Assembly (NCBI RefSeq): GCF_022829605.1
Contig: NZ_JAKSYD010000153.1
Coordinates: forward strand, 1-64,000
Direction: 5' to 3'
DNA length: 64,000 nucleotides
Source of the DNA: Methylobacterium sp. E-065
GTDB taxonomy: Bacteria > Pseudomonadota > Alphaproteobacteria > Rhizobiales > Beijerinckiaceae
The notes beneath the pieces are model-generated. The model was not told where the DNA came from. It did not search any database and saw nothing but the letters and a program-made list of their open reading frames with translations. The position numbers and the translations under genes were made by a program. Each line of letters starts with the position of its first letter. Positions within the stretch are counted from its first letter, which is position 1. Positions 37,559-46,051 of this stretch are shown here, one piece after another.

Positions 37559-38826
37559 TTACCAGTAGATCTGCAGGCGCCCGACCACGGTGTCGACCGA
37601 GAACGGGGCGCGCCCGAACGTATCTGCCTGGGCCTCGCCCGGCCGCACGCGTCCGCGGACGTAGTTGGCGATCAGGCGGAGATTGGGCTCGGGATACCAG
37701 CTTAGGCCGAGGGTCACGTCCCGCTCGAGCCCGCCGCGGAAGCCCCGGGCGTCGAAGTCGATGGCGCTGTAGCGCGCCGCCAGCTCGAACACGCCGATCC
37801 CGCCCCGGGAGACCCGCTGGCCGTCCGCCACGGCGACGCCCTTGAAGGTCGCGTAGGTTGTGCCCCCCTGGGGCGTGAGCGCGTAGCCGCGCCCCTCGCC
37901 GTTCAGCACCCAGGCGGCCTCCACGTAGCCCCCCTGGAAGCCGAGCGCGGAGGCGGGCATCCCGGGTCCGCTGAACGGCTGAAGCTCAGCCCGGATATAC
38001 TCGGCCTGAAGCAGGACCGGGCCCCGGCGATAGGCGAACTCGGCCCCCAACCGGGTGACGCTCGCGGCATCCGGGAGGTCGCCGGTATCCACCAGCTGGC
38101 GCTCGAACAGGGCCGTACCCGCCGGGGCCGAAAAGCTGAAGGCGCCGTCGCTGCGGGACCGGCGGCGGTAGGTCGCCGCCAGCCCGAGATGCAGGGTCTC
38201 GCGCTCCTCCAGGATCGGCGCGTAAGTGGCGCGGCCCGCCACCGCGACCCCGTCGCCAGAGATGCCGTTGCTGGCGGCGTTGCCGAACACACCGGCCACG
38301 GCGGTCCAGGCCTGCCCGTTCCGCCCGACCGCGACGCCGAACCGGCGCTCCGGCACCAGGGCGTTGGCTCCTGAGCGCTCGACGAACAGGGTGTCGTTGT
38401 TGCTCTGCAGCCATTCGAGGCTGAGCGGCACCTTCATGTTGCCGAGCGTCACGATCGTGTCCGGCAGCCCCTTCCAGGCCACGAAGGCGTCGTTGATCGG
38501 CACCACCGATCGCTGAAATCGTACTGGAAGGCGATCACCCAGTCCCGGCCGATCGTGAGCGTCGGCTCGATCCACGAGCGGCGCACCACGAGATTGTCGG
38601 GGAAGGCCTCGGGCCCCTCGGGCCGGCTGAAGCGCGCCCCACCGGCATCGAGATGGAGCCGTCCGCCGATCTGCAGGGTGACGTCCGGCTCGGGAAAGGT
38701 GAGGCTCAGGCCCTTCTCGTCGTAGCGCAGGCGCTCGCCGTAGGGCCCCGCCAGGCCCTCGATGGCATCGCCCGCGCAGGCGAGGGTGGTGGCCAGGAAG
38801 GTCGAGGCCGGGCGTGCTCTGATCAC
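37559..38826 (-). pseudogene. phosphate-selective porin (OprP/OprO type), frameshifted
   Basis: Two overlapping minus-strand frames together make one porin. Frame 1 (from GTG 38826) has a signal peptide and the strands GLSLTFPEPDVTLQIGGRLH, VVRRSWIEPTLTIGRDWVIA and FQYDFSDR. Frame 2 continues from about 38510 with VVPINDAFVAWKGLPDTIVT, LGNMKVPLSLEWLQSNNDTL and barrel strands to VDTVVGRLQIYW. The join falls in 38503-38512: one base seems missing (GAT CGN GTG GTG expected). Either a real null mutation or a sequencing error. Full length would be ~422 residues, normal for the family. Confidence 0.8.
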
Positions 38827-38974
38827 GCCACGAGCAGAGAGCAGGTCAGCCTGGCGCCGCCAATATCATGGGATTGGATTGTGGGAGAAATCCAACCGGG
38901 GTGTCTCGGCGGCCACGGGGAGGCAGCGGCAGAGCTCGTCATGGCCGGCCAGCGAAACCCGGAGGTTTCCGAAG

Positions 38975-39050
38975 GGCTTCAGCCCTGAGACGGTCACTAC
39001 GGCTCCGCCCTGGACCCACGAAAGGTCTCGACCTTTCGAAACCAGGACGT
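38975..39050. repeat. intergenic hairpin repeat (family A, copy 6, partial)
   Basis: AGGGCTTCAGCCCTGAG, a decayed CTACGGCTCCGCCCTGG and GAAAGGTCTCGACCTTTCGA. It ends 12 bases before the panC stop and lies between co-oriented panC and the porin. Confidence 0.7.
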
Positions 39051-39061
39051 GCTGACGGGTC

Positions 39062-39910
39062 TCAGACCGCGAGATTATCGATCAGCCGGGTCCGCCCCAG
39101 GTAGGCCGCCGCAAGGACGCGGGCCGGGCCCTCGACCCGCTCGACCGACGCCAGGGTCCGGGCATCGCAGATCGTGAGATACTGGACCCGGAAACCCGCC
39201 ACCTCCAGGGCTGCCCGTCCGGCGGCGATCCGCCCGGCGACGCCGGTGCCGTTGCGGGAGGCGAGGGCGATGTCGGACAGCACGGCGTGGAGTTTCGGGG
39301 CGACGGCACGCTCCTCGGGCGACAGGTAGCGGTTGCGCGACGACAGGGCGAGGCCGTCGGGCTCGCGCAGGGTCGGGACGCCACGGATCTCGACCCCCAT
39401 GTCCAGATCGGACACCGCCTGCTGGATCACCCGGAGCTGCTGAAAATCCTTCTCGCCGAACAGGGCCGTGTCGGGCCGGACCTGATTCAGGAGCTTTGTC
39501 ACCACCGTGGCGACCCCGGCGAAGTGGCCGGGCCGGAACGGCCCGCACAGCCCCTCGGACAGACCCGCGACCTCGATCCGCGTGGCGAAGCCCGGTGGGT
39601 ACATGGTCTCGACCGTGGGCGTCCAAGCGGCGTCGGCCCCCGCCTCGCCCAGCAGGGCGAGATCGGCCTCGAGGTCGCGCGGATAGCGCGAGAAATCCTC
39701 GTTGGGGCCGAACTGAGTCGGATTCACGAAGATGCTGACCACCACACGGTCGCCGGCTCGCCGGGCCTCCGCCACCAGGGCGAGGTGTCCCCGGTGCAAG
39801 GCGCCCATGGTCGGGACCAGGACGATCCGCTCGCCCGCCGCACGCCAGTCGGCCACGCGTTGGCGCAGGGCTGCCGGGTCGCTGAAGCGCTGGGGAACCG
39901 AATCGGACAC
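39062..39910 (-). CDS. panC: pantothenate synthetase
   Basis: ATP-dependent joining of pantoate and beta-alanine in coenzyme A synthesis. The 282-residue product has VPTMGALHRGHLALV with the HxGH-type motif (~31-45), VVSIFVNPTQFGPNEDFSRY, the conserved FGEKDFQQLRVIQQAV (~150-165) and LSSRNRYLSPEER. GTG 39910 (VSDSVPQRF) has CCGGAG upstream and gives the standard length; the extension to 40003 runs through a repeat element. No panB or panD is nearby. Confidence 0.95.
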   Translation of the reverse strand: MSDSVPQRFSDPAALRQRVADWRAAGERIVLVPTMGALHRGHLALVAEARRAGDRVVVSIFVNPTQFGPNEDFSRYPRDLEADLALLGEAGADAAWTPTVETMYPPGFATRIEVAGLSEGLCGPFRPGHFAGVATVVTKLLNQVRPDTALFGEKDFQQLRVIQQAVSDLDMGVEIRGVPTLREPDGLALSSRNRYLSPEERAVAPKLHAVLSDIALASRNGTGVAGRIAAGRAALEVAGFRVQYLTICDARTLASVERVEGPARVLAAAYLGRTRLIDNLAV

Positions 39911-39949
39911 GGCACGGGCTCCGGAGAGGGGCGGGACCGCCTGTCTCAG

Positions 39950-40065
39950 CAGGTTTCGCAAAAGTGGCCGCCGGTTTTGCGATGAAAATTTGCGACCGGC
40001 CAAGGACCTAAGCAGAGCTGCGTCGGCACGCCAACGCAGCTCTGCTTAGAGCATGATGTCGGGGA
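39950..40065. repeat. intergenic repeat with 15-bp perfect inverted repeat
   Basis: TAAGCAGAGCTGCGT (40009-40023), loop of 10, then ACGCAGCTCTGCTTA (40034-40048), a perfect hairpin upstream of panC and downstream of the 40072 gene. Flanks carry GCAAAAGTGGCCGCCGGTTTTGC (39958-39980) and AGAGCATGATGTC, resembling pieces of a dispersed Hyphomicrobiales repeat. May serve as a terminator for the co-oriented upstream gene. Confidence 0.65.
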
Positions 40066-40071
40066 GGGGAA

Positions 40072-40434
40072 TTAGCGACAGTAGGGCAGCAGGGAGCGGC
40101 CGAAGGGATCATCGACGCCGAGCGGTGGCGTGAACCCGTAATAGCTCGGATGGGCCAGCCCATATTCGGAGCCGACATAGCTCGGATCGTCCGGGGCGTT
40201 GGTGGGCACGGGCGCCCGCCGCGGCGTGCAGCCGACCGGCACCACACGGGTGCGCAGGGCATAGACCGGCGGGCGGTCGATCCCGTCGCTGCGCGGGAAG
40301 AAACGGAGGCGGGCGGTGACCTCCGCCGCCCCGTAGGCGGAGCCCCGGGCGTCGAGATCCGCGGCTGCGCCGGGGCCGGCGAGCAACAGGGCGAATCCGA
40401 GCGCCATCGTCCTCCTGCGCCCGATCATCCGCAT
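40072..40434 (-). CDS. small secreted hypothetical protein
   Basis: A 120-residue exported protein. ATG 40434 opens a signal peptide (RMIGRRRTMALGFALLLAGPGAAAD, cleavage near 24). The mature part has two features: AEVTARLRFFPRSDGIDRPP and a Tyr/Pro-rich tail (DDPSYVGSEYGLAHPSYYGF). One Cys occurs mid-way and one at the C-terminus (LLPYCR), which might form a disulfide. No family recognised. Upstream methionines to 40509 overlap ybaK and are unlikely starts. Confidence 0.6.
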   Translation of the reverse strand: MRMIGRRRTMALGFALLLAGPGAAADLDARGSAYGAAEVTARLRFFPRSDGIDRPPVYALRTRVVPVGCTPRRAPVPTNAPDDPSYVGSEYGLAHPSYYGFTPPLGVDDPFGRSLLPYCR

Positions 40435-40508
40435 CCCGTCCCCAACGCCATCGCGAGCCGGCAGCGTGGTGAAGCAAGGTAAACGGGCAATTACCCGATG
40501 GGCAGACA

Positions 40509-40997
40509 TCAGGTCAGCGGCACGACCAGCGCCTGCAGAACCGCGACGAGATCCCCCTCGGTCAGCCGGATCTGCAGGCCCCGTCCGCCGCCGTTGACGT
40601 GGATCTCGGTACCCGGATCCCCCAGGGAACCGGAATCGATCGCGGTCGGGAATGCACGCTTCTGGCCGAGCGGGCTGATGCCACCGACATGATAGCCGGT
40701 CAGCCGCTCGGCATCGGCGGGCTTGAGCATGGCGGCGGCCTTGCCCGAGAAGGCGGCCGCCACCCGCTTCATCGAGACCTCCCGATCGGAGGCGACCAGC
40801 AGGCAGATTGTCCGCCCGTCGACCGCCGCCATCAGGGTCTTCAGCACGCGGCCGGGCGGCACGCCCAGTGCCTCCGCGGCCTGGAGGCCGATGCGCGGGG
40901 CATCGGGATCGTAGTCGTAGGCATGGAGGCTGTAGCGCAGGCCGACCTTATCGAGGGCCTGGGTCGCCCGGGTGGTCTTTGCGGCTGATTTGGCCAT
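40509..40997 (-). CDS. ybaK: YbaK/EbsC family Cys-tRNA(Pro) deacylase
   Basis: Trans-editing enzyme that hydrolyses Cys mischarged on tRNA-Pro. The 162-residue single-domain protein has YDPDAPRIGLQAAEALGVPP, GRVLKTLMAAVDGR with the conserved Lys (~50), SDREVSMKRVAAAF and the family-diagnostic GYHVGGISPLGQKRAFPTAI (~102-121), which separates YbaK from ProX. ATG 40997 gives standard length. It precedes the secreted-protein gene by 75 bases on the same strand. Confidence 0.92.
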   Translation of the reverse strand: MAKSAAKTTRATQALDKVGLRYSLHAYDYDPDAPRIGLQAAEALGVPPGRVLKTLMAAVDGRTICLLVASDREVSMKRVAAAFSGKAAAMLKPADAERLTGYHVGGISPLGQKRAFPTAIDSGSLGDPGTEIHVNGGGRGLQIRLTEGDLVAVLQALVVPLT

Positions 40998-41018
40998 GAC
41001 GGTTTCGTGGATTCGGCC

Positions 41019-41900
41019 TCACGCGGCGACGATCCGCGCAGCGATGAGCCGGCCGATCTCGGCATGAACCGAATCGACCGCTTCGACGGGCAGGGTGGAG
41101 CCGGTGATGTACACGGCCACGGTCACAGGCGCACGGCCCGGCGGCCGCAGGATCGCCACGTCGTTGAACGTGCCCTTGTCGCCGGTGCCGGTCTTGTCAC
41201 CGACGGTCCAGTTCTTCGGCAACCCCGCCCGGAGCCGCTTGAATCCGGTCTGGCTTCCGACCATCCAGCCCTCCAGCCGTGCGCGCGACGGCGGCGCCAG
41301 GACGGTGCCGAGCAGGATCCGGCCGAGGGTCGCGCGCATCGCCTCCGGGGTGGTGGTATCGCGGGGATCGCCGGGGATCGCGGTGTTCAGCGTCGGCTCG
41401 TCGCGATCGAGACGTGTGACGGGATCGCCGGTGTTCCGCAGCCAAACGGTCAGGCCCTCCGGCCCGCCGAGGCGTGCGAGGAGCAGGTTGGCCGCCGTGT
41501 TGTCGCTCCATTCGAGCGCGGCGGCGCAGAGTTCGGCCACCGAGAGCCGGCCGGCGCCGCCCTGCGTCTCCAGGGCCTTCCGGGTCACGGGCGCGTAGCT
41601 CAGGAGAGCGTCTGCCCGGTACGGTACCGGCGCATCGAGTTGTTCGGATCCGGCATCGACCCGCGCCAGCACCGCCGCCGCGGCCAGCACCTTGAAGGTG
41701 CTGCACATCGGGAAACGCGTATCCGCCCGGTGCTGGAGCAGGACGCGATCCACCGATCCGGCCGCGACACCGATACGGCCGCCGATACGCCGCTCGAGCG
41801 CTTCGAGGTCCGGTTCGGCCGCCGCAGTCGCGGGCCGCATCGGCAGGAGCAGCGGCGCGGCGAGCAGGCTGCGGCAGAGTGTGCGGCGTGTGGGATGCAT
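41019..41900 (-). CDS. bla: class A beta-lactamase
   Basis: Serine beta-lactamase of 293 residues, periplasmic. All class A motifs are intact: nucleophile S-x-x-K in FPMCSTFKVLAA, SDN in LEWSDNTAANLLLARLG, the omega-loop Glu in RLDRDEPTLNTAIPGDPRDT and KTG in DKTGTGDKGTFNDVA. Cys precedes the nucleophile but no second Cys follows KTG, so the carbapenemase disulfide is absent. The leader HPTRRTLCRSLLAAPLLL has twin Arg and may use Tat. ATG 41900 follows GGAGG; longer frames cross parS and mnmE. Chromosomal, no mobile DNA around, so probably intrinsic. Confidence 0.95.
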   Translation of the reverse strand: MHPTRRTLCRSLLAAPLLLPMRPATAAAEPDLEALERRIGGRIGVAAGSVDRVLLQHRADTRFPMCSTFKVLAAAAVLARVDAGSEQLDAPVPYRADALLSYAPVTRKALETQGGAGRLSVAELCAAALEWSDNTAANLLLARLGGPEGLTVWLRNTGDPVTRLDRDEPTLNTAIPGDPRDTTTPEAMRATLGRILLGTVLAPPSRARLEGWMVGSQTGFKRLRAGLPKNWTVGDKTGTGDKGTFNDVAILRPPGRAPVTVAVYITGSTLPVEAVDSVHAEIGRLIAARIVAA

Positions 41901-41979
41901 CCTTGCCTCCATCGAGGTTCGATGGGTCTGCATGAAGCGGGATCGGCCCGGCCACCGGATGGGGTATAGGGGCTTGGGC

Positions 41980-41995
41980 TGTTTCACGTGAAACA
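41980..41995. promoter_or_regulatory. parS site (second perfect copy)
   Basis: TGTTTCACGTGAAACA in the gap between divergent bla and mnmE, about 10.1 kb from the copy in rsmG. Paired parS sites within tens of kb of parAB are typical of the ori-proximal partition region. Confidence 0.94.
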
Positions 41996-42041
41996 CACTC
42001 GCACGACATGAAGAAGGCGAAGCTTGCGCGTCGCAGCTGCC

Positions 42042-43367
42042 ATGACTGAAACCGAAACGCTCTTCGCCCCGGCCAGCGGCTTCGGCCGGGCGGCTGTCGC
42101 GGTGATCCGCCTCAGCGGCCCGGGGGCCCGAACCGTGCTCACCGGTCTGTGCGGAGCCCTGCCGGCGCCTCGCAGGCTGTCGCTGCGGACGCTCCGCAAC
42201 CCGGCTGACGGGACCGAGCTCGACCGGGCGCTCGTGGTCTGGCTGCCGGGGCCGAACACCTACAGCGGCGAGGACATGGCCGAGCTGCACCTCCATGGCG
42301 GGCCAGCGGTGCGGATGGGCGTGCTCGCCACCCTGGCCCGGATGCCGGGATGCCGCGCGGCCGGGCCGGGCGCCTTCACGCGACGAGCGGTCCTCAACGG
42401 CCGGATGGATCTGGCCGAGGCCGAAGCCGTCGCAGACCTGATCGACGCGGAAACCGAGGGCCAACGGCGGCAGGCCTTGCGCCAGCTCGACGGGGCCCTC
42501 AGCCGACAGGTCGCGGCTTGGCGCGCGGAGGCGATCGATTGCCTCGCCGCTGCCGAAGCGGCCCTGGATTTCGCCGACGAGGGCGACGTAGACGAGGCCG
42601 GGCTCGATGCCGCGCTGCTCGGACGGGCCACTGCCCTACGCGACCAGATCGCCGCAATCCTGCGGGACGGGCACCGGGGCGAGCGGCTGCGGGATGGGTT
42701 CACCGTGGTGCTGGCGGGTGCGCCCAATGCCGGGAAGTCGACGCTGCTCAACGCCCTGAGCCGGCGGGACGTCGCGATCGTGTCGGACGCGCCCGGTACG
42801 ACCCGCGACGCGATCGAGGTGCGGCTGGATCTGGCTGGGCTGCCGGTGCTGCTGGTGGATACCGCGGGTTTGCGCGAGACGGTCGAACCCGTCGAGGCCG
42901 AGGGGATCCGGCGGACCCGCGCGCGGATCGAGACCGCGGATTTGGTGCTGGCGCTCGTGCCGCCCGACGGCGCCGAACCCGACCTCGCCGGCACCGCAGT
43001 TCAAGTCCTGACGGTGCACACCAAGATCGATCTCTTAGCCGGCTATAAAAATCTGCGATCGGACGGCGTTCTGGGTGTTTCCGCCCGGACCGGTCATGGG
43101 CTCGATGCCCTCCTCGACGCCATCCAGGCCCAGGCCGAGGCCGGCCTGGGCCAGGGCGATGCGCTGATCACCCGGGCGCGCCATCGGGCTGCGCTGGAAG
43201 CCTGTACGGCCCATCTCGATCGCCTGGTCGTAGGGGCCAACGGCCCGCCGGAACTCGTCGCCGAGGATCTTCGCCTCGCCGTCCGAGCGCTGGGCGAGGT
43301 CGCCGGCCATGTCGGAGTCGAGGATGTGCTCGATCGTTTGTTTGCCGGCTTTTGTATCGGCAAATAG
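42042..43367 (+). CDS. mnmE: tRNA modification GTPase MnmE (TrmE)
   Basis: K+-stimulated GTPase that acts with MnmG on wobble uridines. The 441-residue protein has the N-terminal tetrahydrofolate domain (TLFAPASGFGRAAVAVIRLS, GEDMAELHLHGG, GAFTRRAVLNGRMDLAEAEA), a G domain with GAPNAGKSTLLNALSRRDVA, DAPGTTRDAIEVRLDL and DTAGLRETVEPVEAEG, and the terminal C-I-G-K (DRLFAGFCIGK). ATG 42042 is preferred over TTG 42024. It is divergent from bla with a parS site between, and separated from mnmG, unlike the usual adjacent order. Confidence 0.96.
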   Translation: MTETETLFAPASGFGRAAVAVIRLSGPGARTVLTGLCGALPAPRRLSLRTLRNPADGTELDRALVVWLPGPNTYSGEDMAELHLHGGPAVRMGVLATLARMPGCRAAGPGAFTRRAVLNGRMDLAEAEAVADLIDAETEGQRRQALRQLDGALSRQVAAWRAEAIDCLAAAEAALDFADEGDVDEAGLDAALLGRATALRDQIAAILRDGHRGERLRDGFTVVLAGAPNAGKSTLLNALSRRDVAIVSDAPGTTRDAIEVRLDLAGLPVLLVDTAGLRETVEPVEAEGIRRTRARIETADLVLALVPPDGAEPDLAGTAVQVLTVHTKIDLLAGYKNLRSDGVLGVSARTGHGLDALLDAIQAQAEAGLGQGDALITRARHRAALEACTAHLDRLVVGANGPPELVAEDLRLAVRALGEVAGHVGVEDVLDRLFAGFCIGK

Positions 43368-43381
43368 CGGTCGAGTCGCGA

Positions 43382-43861
43382 CTAGCTCGGAATCCGCAGG
43401 ATCCGCGGACGCCAGATCCCGAGGGCGACGTTGGCAGCCGAAATCGCAAGCAGGACCCACAGCGTCCCGCGCTCGCCGGGGAGCGAGACGGCCAAAGCCG
43501 CCGGGTCGAGCAAGCCGGCCAACGCCCGGGCGCTCTGCGCGGCCTCCTGCTTCATCGGCCCCTGCACGTAGACCAGCCCGCCCTCGAACATCAGGACGCC
43601 GGTGGCGAGCTTCAGCCACGCCCAGCCTGCGTTGAGGTAGGCCCGGTTCACCGCCATGGCGATCAGGCCCGACATCAACGTCACGGCGAGCGACGGCAGG
43701 AACACCCAGGTGGCGACCGCGCCCATCGCGCCGCGCATCGCCGTGTAGCCGGGCAGGGCGCTCGGAGGCGGGGTCAGCGCCAGCATGACCACCAGGGACG
43801 CCAGCGCCCCCAGCAATCCAGCCGAGCCCATCGTGTGGAGGAATTTCAGAAGGCGTCGCAC
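43382..43861 (-). CDS. four-helix inner-membrane protein
   Basis: A 159-residue integral membrane protein of unknown function with four hydrophobic segments: residues ~10-29 (MGSAGLLGALASLVVMLAL), ~45-68 (GAVATWVFLPSLAVTLMSGL), ~77-97 (AGWAWLKLATGVLMFEGG) and ~130-150 (GTLWVLLAISAANVALGI). Pattern resembles small DUF2269-type proteins, but I cannot be sure. Convergent with mnmE across a 14-base gap. Confidence 0.7.
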   Translation of the reverse strand: MRRLLKFLHTMGSAGLLGALASLVVMLALTPPPSALPGYTAMRGAMGAVATWVFLPSLAVTLMSGLIAMAVNRAYLNAGWAWLKLATGVLMFEGGLVYVQGPMKQEAAQSARALAGLLDPAALAVSLPGERGTLWVLLAISAANVALGIWRPRILRIPS

Positions 43862-43945
43862 GGCGTCCCGGATCCGGCCGTTTCGCGCGAGCCTACCCGG
43901 GGTTGTCGTGCGACGTAAGCGGCGCAGCCGTCGCAGGGTTGCCGG

Positions 43946-45568
43946 TCAGCTCCGCAGGCCCGGCGCCTCCTGGCCGGTGCGGGCGACATACTCGGTGTAG
44001 CCGCCGCCGTATTGATGGATGCCCTCGGGCGTGACTTCGAGCACCCGGTTCGACAGCGCCGCCAGGAAGTGCCGGTCGTGGGAGACGAACAGCATCGTCC
44101 CCTCGTAACTGGCGAGCGCCGTGATCAGCATCTCCTTGGTGCCCATGTCGAGGTGGTTGGTCGGCTCATCGAGCACCAGGAAGTTCGGCGGGTCATAGAG
44201 CATCAGCGCCATGACCAGCCGGGCCTTCTCGCCGCCTGACAGAACCCGGCAGCGCTTCTCGACATCGTCGCCCGAGAAGCCGAAGCAGCCCGCCAGCGCC
44301 CGCAACGAACCCTGGCCGGCCTGCGGAAAGGCCTCCTCCAGGGTCTCGAACACGGTGCGGTCGCCGTCCAGCAGGTCCATGGCGTGTTGGGCGAAATAGC
44401 CGAGCTTGACGCTGCCGCCGATCGTGACCGCCCCGTCGTCGGGCGCGGTGGTGCCGGTCACGAGCTTCAGGAGCGTCGACTTGCCGGCGCCGTTGATGCC
44501 CATCACGCACCAGCGCTCCCGGCGGCGCACCGAGAAGTCGAGCCCCTCGTAGATCGTGCGGCTGCCGTAGCGCTTGTGGACACCCTTGAGCATCACGACG
44601 TCGTCGCCCGAGCGCGGCGCCGGCTGGAACTCGAACGCCACCGATTGCCGCCGCCGGGGCGGCTCGACGCGCTCGATCTTGTCGAGCTTCTTCACCCGGC
44701 TCTGCACCTGGGCGGCGTGGGAGGCCCGGGCCTTGAAGCGCTCGATGAAGGCGATCTCCTTGGCGAGCATCGCCTGCTGGCGCTCGAACTGCGCCTGCTG
44801 CTGCGCCTCGTTGAGCTTCCGCTGCCCCTCGTAGAACGCGTAATCGCCCGAGAAGGTGGTGAGCGCGCCGCCGTCGATCTCGATCACCTTGTTGACGATG
44901 CGGTTCATGAACTCGCGGTCGTGCGAGGTCATCAGCAGGGCGCCGTCATAAGCCTTGAGGAACGATTCGAGCCAGATCAGGCTCTCCAGGTCGAGGTGGT
45001 TCGACGGCTCGTCGAGCAGCATCACGTCCGGGCGCATCAGCAGGATGCGGGCGAGCGCCACGCGCATCTTCCAGCCGCCCGAGAGGGCGCCGACATCGCC
45101 GTCCATCATCTCCTGGCTGAAGCTGAGGCCGTCGAGCACCTCCCGGGCCCGGCCCTCCAGGGCGTAGCCGTCGAGCTCCTCGAACCGCGCCTGGACCTCG
45201 CCGTAGCGCTCGACCAGGGCGTCCATCTCGTCGGCCCGGTCCGGATCGGCCAGGGCCGCACCGATCTCGGCGAGTTCGGCCGCGACCGTGCTCACCGGCC
45301 CGGCGCCGTCCATCACCTCGGTGACGACGCTGCGGCCCGACATCTCACCGACATCCTGGCTGAAATACCCGATCGTGATGCCCCTGTCGGCCGAGACCTG
45401 CCCCTCGTCGGGCTGCTCCTCGCCGATGATCATCCGGAACAGGGTGGTCTTGCCCGCCCCGTTCGGGCCGACCAGCCCGACCTTCTCGCCGCGCTGCAGG
45501 GCGGCCGAGGCCTCGATGTAGACGAGCTGCCGCCCGTTCTGCTTGGTGATCTTGTCCAGGCGTATCAT
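43946..45568 (-). CDS. ABC-F family ATPase (ribosome-associated, YheS/Uup-like)
   Basis: A 540-residue soluble protein with two ABC cassettes and no membrane domain. First cassette: GLVGPNGAGKTTLFRMI, ALSGGWKMRVALARIL and VMLLDEPSNHLDLESLIWLE. The interdomain linker is charged and helical (EAQQQAQFERQQAMLAKEIA). Second cassette: CVMGINGAGKSTLLKLVTG, VLSGGEKARLVMALMLYD and FLVLDEPTNHLDMGTKEML. ABC-F proteins act on the ribosome E site. No Uup C-terminal coiled coil is seen. ATG 45568 starts at IRLDKITK; the longer frame to 45724 is non-coding. Subfamily is uncertain. Confidence 0.93.
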   Translation of the reverse strand: MIRLDKITKQNGRQLVYIEASAALQRGEKVGLVGPNGAGKTTLFRMIIGEEQPDEGQVSADRGITIGYFSQDVGEMSGRSVVTEVMDGAGPVSTVAAELAEIGAALADPDRADEMDALVERYGEVQARFEELDGYALEGRAREVLDGLSFSQEMMDGDVGALSGGWKMRVALARILLMRPDVMLLDEPSNHLDLESLIWLESFLKAYDGALLMTSHDREFMNRIVNKVIEIDGGALTTFSGDYAFYEGQRKLNEAQQQAQFERQQAMLAKEIAFIERFKARASHAAQVQSRVKKLDKIERVEPPRRRQSVAFEFQPAPRSGDDVVMLKGVHKRYGSRTIYEGLDFSVRRRERWCVMGINGAGKSTLLKLVTGTTAPDDGAVTIGGSVKLGYFAQHAMDLLDGDRTVFETLEEAFPQAGQGSLRALAGCFGFSGDDVEKRCRVLSGGEKARLVMALMLYDPPNFLVLDEPTNHLDMGTKEMLITALASYEGTMLFVSHDRHFLAALSNRVLEVTPEGIHQYGGGYTEYVARTGQEAPGLRS

Positions 45569-45741
45569 GGCGGTGGGCGCTGTCCGGGGGAATGCCCTGG
45601 CGCTTACGGCATCCGCCTGGGCTGCGCAAAGCGTGATGTCGCAGTGCGGGATAACGCTTGCACCCCATGCAGGCCTGGGCGCATGCCGGGAGCCGGAACC
45701 AGGCTCGACCGTTGCCTTGTGCAACAGTTGCCACGGGCAAC

Positions 45742-46014
45742 ATGAGGAACGCGATGCTGTTCGGTTGGTGGAAGACGGGCATGGACATGGCCATGCTGGG
45801 GCTGGAGGCGCAGGGCGTGATCGCCCAGCGCCTGGCGATGTTCGCCCTCGGGGGACCCGCAGCCCAGGCCGAGGCGCAGCTGATGGTGACCGAGAAGGTC
45901 ATGGCCGCCGGCGAGGCCGCCTTCATGCTGGCCGCAGGCGCCTCGAACGGCAAGGTGATCCGCAGCTACCGGCGGAAAGTGCAGGCCAATGCAAGGCGGT
46001 TGAGCAAGAGCTGA
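45742..46014 (+). CDS. small amphipathic helical protein, phasin-like in character
   Basis: A 90-residue protein, Met/Ala-rich and helical: FGWWKTGMDMAMLGLEAQGV, RLAMFALGGPAAQAEAQLMV, EKVMAAGEAAFMLAAGASNG and a basic tail RSYRRKVQANARRLSKS. The pattern resembles short granule-associated or phasin-like proteins but no family is assigned. ATG 45754 has a better Shine-Dalgarno (GAGGA 5 bases ahead) and may be the true start. Convergent with the vapC locus. Confidence 0.6.
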   Translation: MRNAMLFGWWKTGMDMAMLGLEAQGVIAQRLAMFALGGPAAQAEAQLMVTEKVMAAGEAAFMLAAGASNGKVIRSYRRKVQANARRLSKS

Positions 46015-46051
46015 CCTGCCCCGGTCGGACGGGTTCCGAGCAAGTCTGCGA

